Of a stretch of 64,000 nt of DNA, positions 19,701 to 26,751 are shown piece by piece. The notes beneath the pieces were generated by a model that saw nothing but the letters and a program-made list of their open reading frames with translations, ran no database searches and was not told the origin of the DNA. The position numbers and the translations under genes were made by a program. This DNA is from Iodobacter ciconiae (GTDB lineage: Bacteria; Pseudomonadota; Gammaproteobacteria; Burkholderiales; Chitinibacteraceae): positions 1,488,001-1,552,000 of the forward strand of contig NZ_CP034433.1 of assembly GCF_003952345.1 (NCBI RefSeq), written 5' to 3'. The first letter of the stretch is position 1, and every line of letters begins with the position of its first letter.

Positions 19701-20208
19701 CCAGGTAAAAACGATCGGGAAAAGTATCAGCCCACCAGCGGGTTGCGGCTAAAGCTGCATCATATTGCCCGCCAATGAGTAGCTGGCCAATTTCACCCAG
19801 TCCTGCACCAGACAGGCAAATAAGTTCGCTATTGTTTCCTTCGGTAAGCCATTCTTTTTTTAGCTCAGCCCGGCCACGGTACTGGTTATTGCGAAAAGCA
19901 TTTGATAATAGATCGCATAGCCGTCCATAACCGGCCCGGCTTTTGCAAATAAGTAAAATACGGAAAGGGATATCTCTGTCTTCCGGGTTTTCAACCCAGG
20001 CATCAATACCAACAATAGGCTTGATTCCCGCTTCGCGGCAGGCTTTGTAGTGTTTTACCATTCCAAAGAGATTCATTAAATCCGAAACACCAAGCGCAGG
20101 CATGCCGCCGGATTTTGCGGCTTTGACGGCATCATCCAGACGAACAATGCCGTCGGTGACTGAAAACTCGGAATGGAGGCGTAAATGGATAAAGGAGGGC
20201 GAATTCAT
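16771..20208 (-). CDS. dnaE: DNA polymerase III alpha subunit
   Basis: The 1145-residue replicative polymerase catalytic subunit. An N-terminal PHP domain opens with HLRLHSEFSVTDG. The palm carries the catalytic aspartates in MPDFDIDFCQENR (about residue 400) and the earlier GPGRGSGAGSLVAYSLGITD. Tandem helix-hairpin-helix and OB-fold segments (AGIVSGLRIKNGDRGRMAF, about 985) follow, as does a C-terminal tau-binding region. Length fits the DnaE1 type, not the error-prone DnaE2. It is followed on the same strand by maeB after a 99-base gap and stands divergent to the yjfB-like gene. Confidence 0.96.
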   Translation of the reverse strand: MNSPSFIHLRLHSEFSVTDGIVRLDDAVKAAKSGGMPALGVSDLMNLFGMVKHYKACREAGIKPIVGIDAWVENPEDRDIPFRILLICKSRAGYGRLCDLLSNAFRNNQYRGRAELKKEWLTEGNNSELICLSGAGLGEIGQLLIGGQYDAALAATRWWADTFPDRFYLELQRTGFPTCEPSVQGHLDLASDLDLPVVATHPVQFMDRDDYKAHEARVCIAEGTMVSDKRRPRLFTEEQYFKSASEMAKLFADVPEALANSVAIAERCNLSVTLGKNYLPDFPTPDGMTLDDFLVFEAKRGLETRLQLLYPDEAKRDAERPRYLDRLKFETDTIVQMGFPGYFLIVADFIIWAKHNGCPVGPGRGSGAGSLVAYSLGITDIDPTAYALLFERFLNPERVSMPDFDIDFCQENRWRVIEYVREKYGAEAVSQIATFGTMAAKAVVRDVGRVLDLPYMFCDGLSKLIPAAPGKQYSLDDALEMEPILKQRVETEDEVKELWVLAKKLEGLTRNIGMHAGGVLIAPGKITDFCPIYLASGADSSPVSMLDKDDVEKIGLVKFDFLGLRNLTIIELALSYIHDMEGSAPDLMLLGFEDQAAYKVFRDANTTAVFQVESDGMKRLLAKLKPDRFEDIIAVLALYRPGPLGSGMVDTFINRKNKLEEVDYFHPDLTACLDPTYGVIVYQEQVMQISQIIGGYTLGGADMLRRAMGKKKPEEMAEHREKIAQGAALKGYDPKLAEQLFDLMAKFAEYGFNKSHTAAYAVVSYHTAWLKAHHCAAFMAATMSSELDNTDQLKVFYDDSVETNKLILLPPDVNQSFYRFVPVSRKEIRYALGAIKGVGESAVQMIVRERETNGPFTDLYDFCRRTEKREVNKRTLEALIRAGAFDQLDSHRARLLANVEQAMALAESEAANKNQSSLFDMLEAVDVPQVAIIEVPEWDERVKLAEEKNAVGFYISGHPFDAHAKGIRQFIKSSLERLEPSRTPQMIAGIVSGLRIKNGDRGRMAFVTLDDGKSRRDVTVYSEVFEANRNKIKEDILLVIEGKISEDRFSGGLRIIADTIYDVAEARSRFARSMTLSMRQGMDTQRLKSLLLPHRGGECPIEVEYQNADAVCTLSLGESWRITLHDELLAELKNWLGSECVSVKF

Positions 20209-20374
20209 TGCGGCATTTTATCACTCATCACACTTTGAGCTACAGGAAACATCACGCAGATTATTTCTATACAGCGCGCTGTTGTGCCTGATGCTAGAAT
20301 GAAGCTAGTGTTTGACTCTGCGCCAGACTGGTAAAAGTAGTCAGAGCATATAACTTCTTGCTGTGAGGTGATGT

Positions 20375-20557
20375 ATGGATGTTTTGGCAATTAATGCGAC
20401 GGGAGGGGCGGGCGTGCAAAGTGCCGCAGCGCTGTTGATGGCTAAGAAATCAATGGACATGCAGGCCAAATCAGCACTGAGCCTGCTTGAAGCAGTGCCC
20501 GCGCCCAAATATAACAATCCGGCAGGCCTTGGAAGTGTTGTAGACACAAGGGCTTAA
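20375..20557 (+). CDS. YjfB-like small protein (putative motility family)
   Basis: A 60-residue protein. It starts with MDVLAINATGG, has an alanine-, methionine- and lysine-rich helix (LLMAKKSMDMQAKSALSLLE), and ends in GLGSVVDTRA. This matches the small YjfB-like family, annotated as putative motility proteins because of neighbours in other genomes. GTGAGGTG precedes the ATG at a good distance. No motility gene is nearby. Function unknown. Confidence 0.6.
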   Translation: MDVLAINATGGAGVQSAAALLMAKKSMDMQAKSALSLLEAVPAPKYNNPAGLGSVVDTRA

Positions 20558-20585
20558 GGTAGGTTTAACAATGGAAAAAAATATT

Positions 20586-20660
20586 TTGCTGCACTGCACA
20601 AAATAATTTGACTCACGGGAAGCATGCGTTCATAATGAATTACATTGTTGCACTGCACAA
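20586..20660 (+). promoter_or_regulatory. Two PhaR-like operator repeats upstream of phasin gene
   Basis: TTGCTGCACTGCACAA (20586-20601) and TTGTTGCACTGCACAA (20645-20660) are near-identical direct repeats 59 bases apart. The second ends 14 bases before the phasin start. TGC-rich sites of this kind are bound by PhaR, which represses phasin genes until PHA granules titrate it away. The assignment is by resemblance and position. Confidence 0.6.
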
Positions 20661-20674
20661 CCGGAGAAATTACT

Positions 20675-21256
20675 ATGTTTAACGACCAGTTCAAAGATCT
20701 GTTTAAAGCCCCACAATTTAACCCTAAGCAATTTGCTGATTTTGGTCAGGCTCACCTGGAAAAATCCCTGCGCCTGACAAACATTGCACTAAGTAGCGTA
20801 GAGCGTTTGGTGAATCTACAAATTGGCATTACACGCGATTTAATTGCTGAAAATGCAGAAACAACAAAAACATTAGCCGGTGTTAAAGATGTTCAGGGCC
20901 TGGTTGCATTTCAGCGCCAGCTGGCACAGCCCTCGGTAGAAAAAAGCCTTACCGTTGCGCGTAATGTATTTGATGCGGCCAGTGCAACTCAGCAAGAATT
21001 AAACAGCCTGATCGAAGAGCAAGTACTGGAATTTAACAAAAACTTGTTGGCCACTTTAGAAAAAGCAACTGAAAACGCACCGGCAGGTTCAGGTGTTGCC
21101 GTGAATGCAATGCGTAATGTTGTTGAAACTGCAAGTCACACTTATGATGCAGTATCTAAAACAAGCCAAAAAATTGCTTCCGAATTAGTAAACGCAACAG
21201 TAAATGCAGCTGAAGCGGGCGTAAAAGTAGTTGCAGCTAAAAAAGCATCTGCATAA
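20675..21256 (+). CDS. phaP: Phasin family protein
   Basis: A 193-residue amphipathic helical protein that coats polyhydroxyalkanoate granules. The ATG at 20675 follows CCGGAGAAA; the frame upstream of it is not conserved. The region about 5-115 carries the phasin_2 pattern (QFADFGQAHLEKSLRLTN, then FQRQLAQPSVEKSL), ending in an alanine- and valine-rich helix and a KKA tail. There is no cysteine, signal peptide or membrane segment. The gene is monocistronic, with PhaR-like repeats before it and a perfect terminator after it. Confidence 0.88.
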   Translation: MFNDQFKDLFKAPQFNPKQFADFGQAHLEKSLRLTNIALSSVERLVNLQIGITRDLIAENAETTKTLAGVKDVQGLVAFQRQLAQPSVEKSLTVARNVFDAASATQQELNSLIEEQVLEFNKNLLATLEKATENAPAGSGVAVNAMRNVVETASHTYDAVSKTSQKIASELVNATVNAAEAGVKVVAAKKASA

Positions 21257-21274
21257 AAGGTTATGTTTTTTATG

Positions 21275-21303
21275 AAAAAAGACACCGAGTGGTGTCTTTT
21301 TTT
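21275..21303 (+). terminator. phaP terminator
   Basis: A perfect 12-bp stem, AAAAAAGACACC/GGTGTCTTTTTT, with the loop GAGT and a T8 run. It lies about 18 bases after the stop codon. Confidence 0.9.
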
Positions 21304-21325
21304 TATTCCAGGTCATCATTAATAC

Positions 21326-21610
21326 TCAAAGCTGTTCAATAAGGCGATCCAGTAATTGGCCCATTGTTAGGCCTTCTTCGGTTGCCAGGCGCTTTAGCTT
21401 TTCGCGTGTCGCAATATCTACCATTGCATTAAACTGTACAGGTGTCGTTAAACTCATATTTTTCAAGCCCGCTTGGAAACGAGCTTTTCTGCTGGCCCTC
21501 TGGCGCTCGGCCGCCGTCATGGCACGCTCCCCGAGGGGAGGGCGGCCACGCCTTTTTGCCGTAGGCATGCCAGGCAATTCAGCCGTTTTAGTATCTTCAA
21601 TCTGACGCAT
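21326..21610 (-). CDS. Small AT-hook / ribbon-helix-helix-like DNA-binding protein
   Basis: A 94-residue basic protein. Residues 18-24 (KRRGRPP) form an AT-hook, which binds AT-rich minor grooves. It is followed by an Arg/Ala-rich helix (TAAERQRASRKARF). The C-terminal third (VDIATREKLKRLATEEGLTM then GQLLDRLIEQL) looks like a ribbon-helix-helix or RepB-type dimerisation unit. I expect a transcriptional or replication-associated regulator but see no clear target. It converges with the phasin gene. Confidence 0.55.
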   Translation of the reverse strand: MRQIEDTKTAELPGMPTAKRRGRPPLGERAMTAAERQRASRKARFQAGLKNMSLTTPVQFNAMVDIATREKLKRLATEEGLTMGQLLDRLIEQL

Positions 21611-21955
21611 ATTACTTTATGATCATTTAAGGCGGACGCCATTTTAGTGACTGAATGTATCTACTGTCACGTTTTGAATGTGTAAGCTTTTACCCTGACC
21701 TATGGATTGACAAGCACAAAGGCCAATAGAACAAAGACCTGGCGAATTATTTGCCCGTGGTGAAATATACGACAACACTAAAAACGTTTGGGTAAAACAA
21801 GCAGAGTCATGATAACAACCTGCCGGTTTTATAGTAAACGTAACCCTAATTAAGCAAATTAAATTAAGTATTCTGAATATCTGCGTGACGAGTCGTGATG
21901 TACAAAAAAACAAACCCCGCAAAAAAGGCGGGGCTTGTTTTTAAAGAAAATACGC
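21611..21955. other. Intergenic region with adhE terminator
   Basis: Apart from the terminator at 21905-21943 I see no supported gene. The minus-strand frame across 21644-21922 has no recognisable protein features and spans the terminator. Confidence 0.4.
21905..21943 (-). terminator. adhE terminator
   Basis: A GC-rich stem, ACCCCGC/GCGGGGC, extended by AAACAA/TTGTTT with one mismatch, has A/T runs on both sides. It sits 13 bases beyond the adhE stop codon. Confidence 0.85.
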
Positions 21956-24577
21956 TTATTTAGTTTCTTCGCGTAGATGCTTCTCTACGAAGGCATTGCC
22001 GTAGTAGCTGTCAAGCAGAAGCTGTTTTAGCTCTGAAATCAATGGGTAGCGCGGGTTAGCGCCAGTGCACTGATCATCAAATGCCTCTTCGGCCAGCTGA
22101 TCCACTTTAGACAGGAACAGCGCTTCAGGAACACCTGCTTCCTTGATTGAGGCAGGGATCTGGATGGTTGCTTTCAGCTCTTCAACCCAGGCAATCAAAT
22201 TAGCCACTTTTTGCTCATCATTCTTGCCGCCAAGATCAAGGTGCTCGGCAATATCTGCATAACGGCAACGTGCTTGTGGGCGATCGTATTGGCTAAATGC
22301 AGTTTGCTTGGTTGGAATATCTGCCGAATTGAAACGAATTACGTTAGAAATCAATAAAGCATTAGCCAGACCGTGAGCAAGGTGGAACTCCGCACCCAGC
22401 TTGTGCGCCATGGAGTGACAAACTCCCAGGAATGCATTGGCAAACGCGATACCCGCGATGGTTGACGCATTGTGTACCAGTTCGCGCGCTTTTGGATCTT
22501 TTGCGCCGTTCAAGTAAGACGATGGCAGGTTTTCTTTCAGTAGCTTCAGCGATTGCAATGCTTGCGGATCAGAATACTCATTGGCCAATACGGACACATA
22601 AGCTTCCAAAGCGTGCGTTACTGCGTCAATACCACCAAAAGCAGTCAGGCTTTTGGGCATATTCATCACTAAATCGGCATCAATAATCGCCATATTCGGA
22701 GTGAGTTCGTAATCAGCGATTGGATACTTCATACCGGTTTTTTCGTCTGTCACCACTGCAAATGGCGTAACTTCAGAACCTGTACCTGATGTAGTTGGAA
22801 TCGCAACCAATTCAGCCTTAATACCCATCTTAGGGAACTTGTAAATGCGCTTAGTGATATCCATAAAGCGTAATGCAAGATCTTCGAAGTGAACTTCCGG
22901 GTGCTCGTACATTACCCACATAATCTTGGCAGCATCCATTGGCGAGCCGCCACCCAGTGCAATAATTACATCAGGCTTAAATAGATTCAGCGCATGCACA
23001 CCTTTACGTACGACTTCCAGTGTCGGATCTGCTTCTACTTCGTGGAACACTTCAACTTCCATGCCCATCTGCTTCAGTACTTTGATGGTTTCATCGCTGT
23101 AGCCGTTAGCAAACAAATAAGGGCCGGTGACGATAGTAGCGCGCTTTTTGCCAGCAAGATCAGCCAGTGCAAACGGCAGGCAGCCACGGCGGAAATAAAT
23201 GTTTTTAGGGAGTTTGTGCCACAACATATTTTCGGCCCGTTTAGCGACAGTTTTGGTGTTGATCAGGTGTTTTGGACCTACATTTTCAGAGATAGAATTA
23301 CCACCCCATGAACCGCAACCCAGTGTCAACGATGGTGCAAGTTTGAAGTTGTACAAGTCACCAATCCCGCCTTGCGAAGCAGGGGAGTTGATCAGGATAC
23401 GGGCGGTTTTCATCTTGTCGCCAAAATAAGCGATGCGCTCGTGTTGCTGATCCTGATCGGTGTATAGCGCAGAGGTGTGACCAATCCCGCCAAGCGCAAC
23501 CAGGGCTTCTGCCTTGGTAACCGCATCATAAAAGTCTTTGGCGCGATACATCGCCAGAGTGGGTGAAAGCTTTTCATGTGCAAAGGCTTCTTCTTCGCCG
23601 GTTGATGTCACTTCGGCGATCAGAATCTTTGTGTAACTAGGTACTTTAATACCCGCCATCTCGGCAATTTTTACTGCAGCCTGGCCAACTACACCAGCAT
23701 TCAGATTGCCATCAATCAAGATTACCTTCCGAACAGCATCGGCTTCTTTCTTGCTTAAAATGTGGCCGCCGCTTTGTGCAAAGCGAGCTTTCATTGCTTC
23801 ATAAATGCTGTCAACAATGATGACGGACTGCTCTGATGCGCAAACCACACCATTATCAAAGGTTTTGGACATTAAAATAGAGGCAACAGCGCGTTTGATA
23901 TCCGCTGTTTCATCAATAACAACCGGTGTATTACCCGCGCCCACACCAATTGCAGGTTTACCCGAAGAGTAAGCTGCACGAACCATGCCTGGGCCGCCGG
24001 TTGCAAGAATAAGGTTAATGTATTTATGTTTCATGAGCTGGTTAGACAGCTCAACAGTAGGCTCATCAATCCAGCCAATAATATCGCGTGGCGCACCAGC
24101 AGCAACGGCAGCATCCAGCACAATGCGCGCAGCTTCACAGGTTGATCCTTTTGCTCGCGGATGCGGGCTAAAGACAATGCCGTTACGTGTTTTAAGTGCA
24201 ATCAACGCTTTGAAAATGGCGGTAGAAGTAGGGTTGGTTGTTGGCACAATCCCGCAAATAATCCCGATCGGCTCTGCAATCGTGATAATGCCGTAAGCGT
24301 CATCCTGAGACAGAATGCCGCAGGTTTTTTCGTCTTTGTAGGCGTTATAAATGTATTCAGAAGCAAAGTGATTTTTGATTACTTTATCTTCAAGCACACC
24401 CATGCCGGTTTCGGCAACGGCTTGTTTGGCTAATGGCAAACGTGCATCTGCTGCAGCCAGTGCAGCTGCACGGAAAATTTTATCAACTTGCTCTTGTGAA
24501 TACGTTGCAAAAAGCTGTTGCGCTTTTTTAACCCGCTCCATCAGTGCATCGAGTTCTTGAATGTTAGAAACAGTCAT
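21956..24577 (-). CDS. adhE: Bifunctional acetaldehyde-CoA / alcohol dehydrogenase
   Basis: An 873-residue fermentative enzyme that reduces acetyl-CoA to acetaldehyde and then ethanol, regenerating NAD. The ATG at 24577 (MTVSNIQELD) has GGAG nine bases upstream; an in-frame TTG four codons earlier is less likely. The N-terminal aldehyde dehydrogenase half (about 1-440) has the catalytic cysteine in NGVVCASEQS and a GxGxGNTP loop. The C-terminal iron-dependent alcohol dehydrogenase (about 450-870) has GGGSPMDAAK, TTSGTGSEVTPF, and the metal histidines in HSMAHKLGAEFHLAHG. AdhE forms spirosomes in other bacteria. An FNR-type site upstream points to induction without oxygen. Confidence 0.95.
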   Translation of the reverse strand: MTVSNIQELDALMERVKKAQQLFATYSQEQVDKIFRAAALAAADARLPLAKQAVAETGMGVLEDKVIKNHFASEYIYNAYKDEKTCGILSQDDAYGIITIAEPIGIICGIVPTTNPTSTAIFKALIALKTRNGIVFSPHPRAKGSTCEAARIVLDAAVAAGAPRDIIGWIDEPTVELSNQLMKHKYINLILATGGPGMVRAAYSSGKPAIGVGAGNTPVVIDETADIKRAVASILMSKTFDNGVVCASEQSVIIVDSIYEAMKARFAQSGGHILSKKEADAVRKVILIDGNLNAGVVGQAAVKIAEMAGIKVPSYTKILIAEVTSTGEEEAFAHEKLSPTLAMYRAKDFYDAVTKAEALVALGGIGHTSALYTDQDQQHERIAYFGDKMKTARILINSPASQGGIGDLYNFKLAPSLTLGCGSWGGNSISENVGPKHLINTKTVAKRAENMLWHKLPKNIYFRRGCLPFALADLAGKKRATIVTGPYLFANGYSDETIKVLKQMGMEVEVFHEVEADPTLEVVRKGVHALNLFKPDVIIALGGGSPMDAAKIMWVMYEHPEVHFEDLALRFMDITKRIYKFPKMGIKAELVAIPTTSGTGSEVTPFAVVTDEKTGMKYPIADYELTPNMAIIDADLVMNMPKSLTAFGGIDAVTHALEAYVSVLANEYSDPQALQSLKLLKENLPSSYLNGAKDPKARELVHNASTIAGIAFANAFLGVCHSMAHKLGAEFHLAHGLANALLISNVIRFNSADIPTKQTAFSQYDRPQARCRYADIAEHLDLGGKNDEQKVANLIAWVEELKATIQIPASIKEAGVPEALFLSKVDQLAEEAFDDQCTGANPRYPLISELKQLLLDSYYGNAFVEKHLREETK

Positions 24578-24703
24578 TTTCATCTCCAAAGAAACTTTAT
24601 AAACGGCTTAGAAATCCTAGCTAGCTGGGACCTGCGAACTTGTTGCTGGTTCACGCGGTGTAAAGTGAATACCTGCAGAATATACTGAGTAGCCTAATAC
24701 TAC

Positions 24704-24717
24704 TTGATAAATATCAA
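24704..24717 (-). promoter_or_regulatory. FNR-type box upstream of adhE
   Basis: TTGATAAATATCAA is a perfect match to the FNR consensus TTGAT-N4-ATCAA. It lies 127 bases before the adhE start codon, a position that would suit activation if the transcript starts near 24665. It fits the anaerobic role of AdhE. Confidence 0.75.
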
Positions 24718-24798
24718 ATTGCGCCTGATCATTTTACTTCTATTCGCATAATGTATATTATGTAAAGTTAAAAACATACAGAGTGTTAAAGAAATTAG

Positions 24799-24824
24799 GC
24801 TTGGGGTTGTGAAACACCCCAAGC
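24799..24824 (-). terminator. Terminator of the ynj-type operon
   Basis: Read on the minus strand, GCTTGGGGTG pairs with CAACCCCAAGC (one bulge) and is followed by a T-rich stretch. It lies 25 bases past the DUF3047 stop codon. Confidence 0.65.
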
Positions 24825-24848
24825 AGCCTATCAAACAGTCATGGCTCT

Positions 24849-25496
24849 TTAATCTGCTGTAAACCAAATATCTCCAAAGTATGCACGGCCAGTTTGTTGG
24901 CTGTTATCTCCATCACTCATCAGGGCAACGGCATCAATGTGCGTAAAATCCTCACCGAAAGCTTGGCGCAAATCGGCTTTAACATTGCGTTTGTAGCTGC
25001 GCCATTGTTGGATGTTTTTATTGCCGCTTTCGACAGCAATTAATGCTGCTTGAGTAGTAAAAGCATTGGGCCATAAGCTGCCAACTGATTGCTGGCTAGC
25101 CCAAACGTAGTTAACTGTTTTGGATGAAATGCCGAATAAACCTCGCTCGACAACAACATAGAGGCGCGCAGGATAATCATCGCCAGATTTTGTCTTTTCG
25201 TTCAGCCCAAGCCATGTCTGATCAACTTTCCAGCGCCAATTGAGATAGGGAGTACGATTTAGGTCGATTTTTATTTTTTTGAATTTTCCTGACGCCCCTC
25301 CCGATATGGTTGCAGCCAAGACTTGTGCGCTGCCTTCTGGTTGTAGTTTGTAATGCGTAGTTCCTTTAAATGTTTTCTCTTCCCAGCCGCCAAGTTGCCC
25401 TTGGGAAAATAGCCCAACCGCAGTTGTCTCGGCCTTAACTAGGTGTGTACTTATCAAAAAGCTGATGCTCAGCAGGTAAGATATAAGTGGTTTCAT
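24849..25496 (-). CDS. DUF3047 family exported protein
   Basis: A 215-residue protein with an N-terminal signal peptide (about residues 1-22, ending near VKA/E). The body contains LNWRWKVDQTW, DDYPARLYVVVE, YVWAS and YFGDIWFTAD, the pattern of the DUF3047 family, whose function is unknown; the fold is probably a beta-sandwich resembling carbohydrate-binding domains. It starts 5 bases after the CDP-alcohol phosphatidyltransferase stop, as the last gene of the operon beginning at 31764. It probably acts in the periplasm alongside the YnjB binding protein. Confidence 0.75.
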   Translation of the reverse strand: MKPLISYLLSISFLISTHLVKAETTAVGLFSQGQLGGWEEKTFKGTTHYKLQPEGSAQVLAATISGGASGKFKKIKIDLNRTPYLNWRWKVDQTWLGLNEKTKSGDDYPARLYVVVERGLFGISSKTVNYVWASQQSVGSLWPNAFTTQAALIAVESGNKNIQQWRSYKRNVKADLRQAFGEDFTHIDAVALMSDGDNSQQTGRAYFGDIWFTAD

Positions 25497-25501
25497 GGCA
25501 A

Positions 25502-26116
25502 TTATCCCTGTTCAGTGAATATTTGATATGCAGCAAAAATGCGCGTCACTGTGGTGATTGCGCACAGCGTGGCAAAACCATACGCCAGCACTGAGAACCA
25601 ATGCGGCATTAGACACATCAGCATAAATACACAAATGGTCTCGGTTGCCTCAGTTAAGCCGCCCAGGTAGTAAAAGCCTTTTCGCGGGTAAATGTCACTA
25701 GATAAACCGCGTTTTGCCGCCAAAATAGCAAAGGCTAAAAAGCTACAGCCTGTACCAATAAAGCTGTAAATCAAGACGGCTGCGGCAAGGGCGTTTTCGG
25801 CCGGATTGGCCAAGGCAAAAGCCAATGGGACTGCGGAGTAAAATAGAAAATCGAGTGTGATGTCTAAAAAAGCCCCGCGATCGGTTGGCTGACTTTGCCT
25901 TGCCATAGCCCCGTCGAGGCCATCGGCGAGCCGGTTAAATAAAATTAATGCAAGTGCCCATTCCATCTGCCCCCAAATAATCATCGGCACACTGCATAAG
26001 CCCAGAATAAATCCGATCCAGCTAATGTGGTTAGCCCGCAGCCCGAGTGCGAGTAAACGGCATGCGGCGTTTTTAACCGGCGGAGCGATGGCTTCCAGTA
26101 TTTTTCGATCAAGCAT
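25502..26116 (-). CDS. CDP-alcohol phosphatidyltransferase family membrane protein (YnjF-like)
   Basis: A 204-residue integral membrane protein. The start is taken at the ATG at 26116 (MLDRKILEAIAPPV), which overlaps the end of the ABC ATPase gene by 8 bases; the longer frame runs antisense-like through ynjD without homology. The family signature D-G-x2-A-R-x8-G-x3-D-x3-D is complete: DGLDGAMARQ, then GAFLDITLD. It transfers a phosphatidyl group from CDP-diacylglycerol to an unknown alcohol. E. coli has the same arrangement, with ynjF downstream of ynjBCD. Confidence 0.82.
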   Translation of the reverse strand: MLDRKILEAIAPPVKNAACRLLALGLRANHISWIGFILGLCSVPMIIWGQMEWALALILFNRLADGLDGAMARQSQPTDRGAFLDITLDFLFYSAVPLAFALANPAENALAAAVLIYSFIGTGCSFLAFAILAAKRGLSSDIYPRKGFYYLGGLTEATETICVFMLMCLMPHWFSVLAYGFATLCAITTVTRIFAAYQIFTEQG

Positions 26117-26750
26117 ACTGAAAATCCTCGATCTTAAGTACCCTGCCTTGCGCTGGGATATCGGCCATATCATGGGTAACCAAAAGAGTTGGAATAGCCA
26201 ATTGTTTGACGCGTTCAAAGACGAAAGCACGAAATTGCTCGCGTAATACAGCGTCGAGTTTAGCAAACGGCTCATCCAGCAAGAGTGCCTGAGGTTTTGC
26301 CAGTAATGCACGCAAAACACTTATCCGCGCACGCTGCCCTCCAGAAAGCGACGCCGGGTCGCGATCATAAAAACCGGTTAAACCAATCTGCGTCAGATGC
26401 GTTTCAATGCTTTGGCGGCGCAGAGCTCTGCCTTTTATATCATTTGCCAGAGCAAATGCCAGGTTTTGCCCGACGCTTAAATGGGCAAACAAAAGGTCGT
26501 CCTGAAATAAAATACCAATGCGGCGCAACTCGGTCGGGCTTTGATCAATGCGATTTGCATTGAGAATTAACTCACCTTCTGCATGAAAAACCGGGTCCAG
26601 CGCGCCAATGATCCAATGCAATACCGTTGATTTTCCGGAACCAGAAGCGCCCATCAGGGTTAAAATTTCACCAGGCGCAATCTGTGCATCCAGTTTTCTT
26701 ATCAGGCACTGGTCAATATACTTAATGCTTAGTGATTTTATTTCCAACAC
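26109..26750 (-). CDS. ynjD: ABC transporter ATP-binding protein YnjD-like
   Basis: A 213-residue ATPase with Walker A GASGSGKST (about 34-42), Q-loop FQDDLLF, signature LSGGQRARI (about 132) and Walker B LLLDEPFAKLD, plus the switch histidine in LLVTHD. It starts at a GTG one base past the permease stop and is co-translated with it. The substrate is unknown; the system resembles E. coli YnjBCD, grouped with thiamine/iron/sulfate-type importers on sequence alone. Confidence 0.85.
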   Translation of the reverse strand: MLEIKSLSIKYIDQCLIRKLDAQIAPGEILTLMGASGSGKSTVLHWIIGALDPVFHAEGELILNANRIDQSPTELRRIGILFQDDLLFAHLSVGQNLAFALANDIKGRALRRQSIETHLTQIGLTGFYDRDPASLSGGQRARISVLRALLAKPQALLLDEPFAKLDAVLREQFRAFVFERVKQLAIPTLLVTHDMADIPAQGRVLKIEDFQYA

Positions 26751-26751
26751 T

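Noticed and set aside
21644..21922. 92-residue minus-strand frame between the AT-hook gene and adhE
   Set aside because: Spans the adhE terminator and has no protein features.
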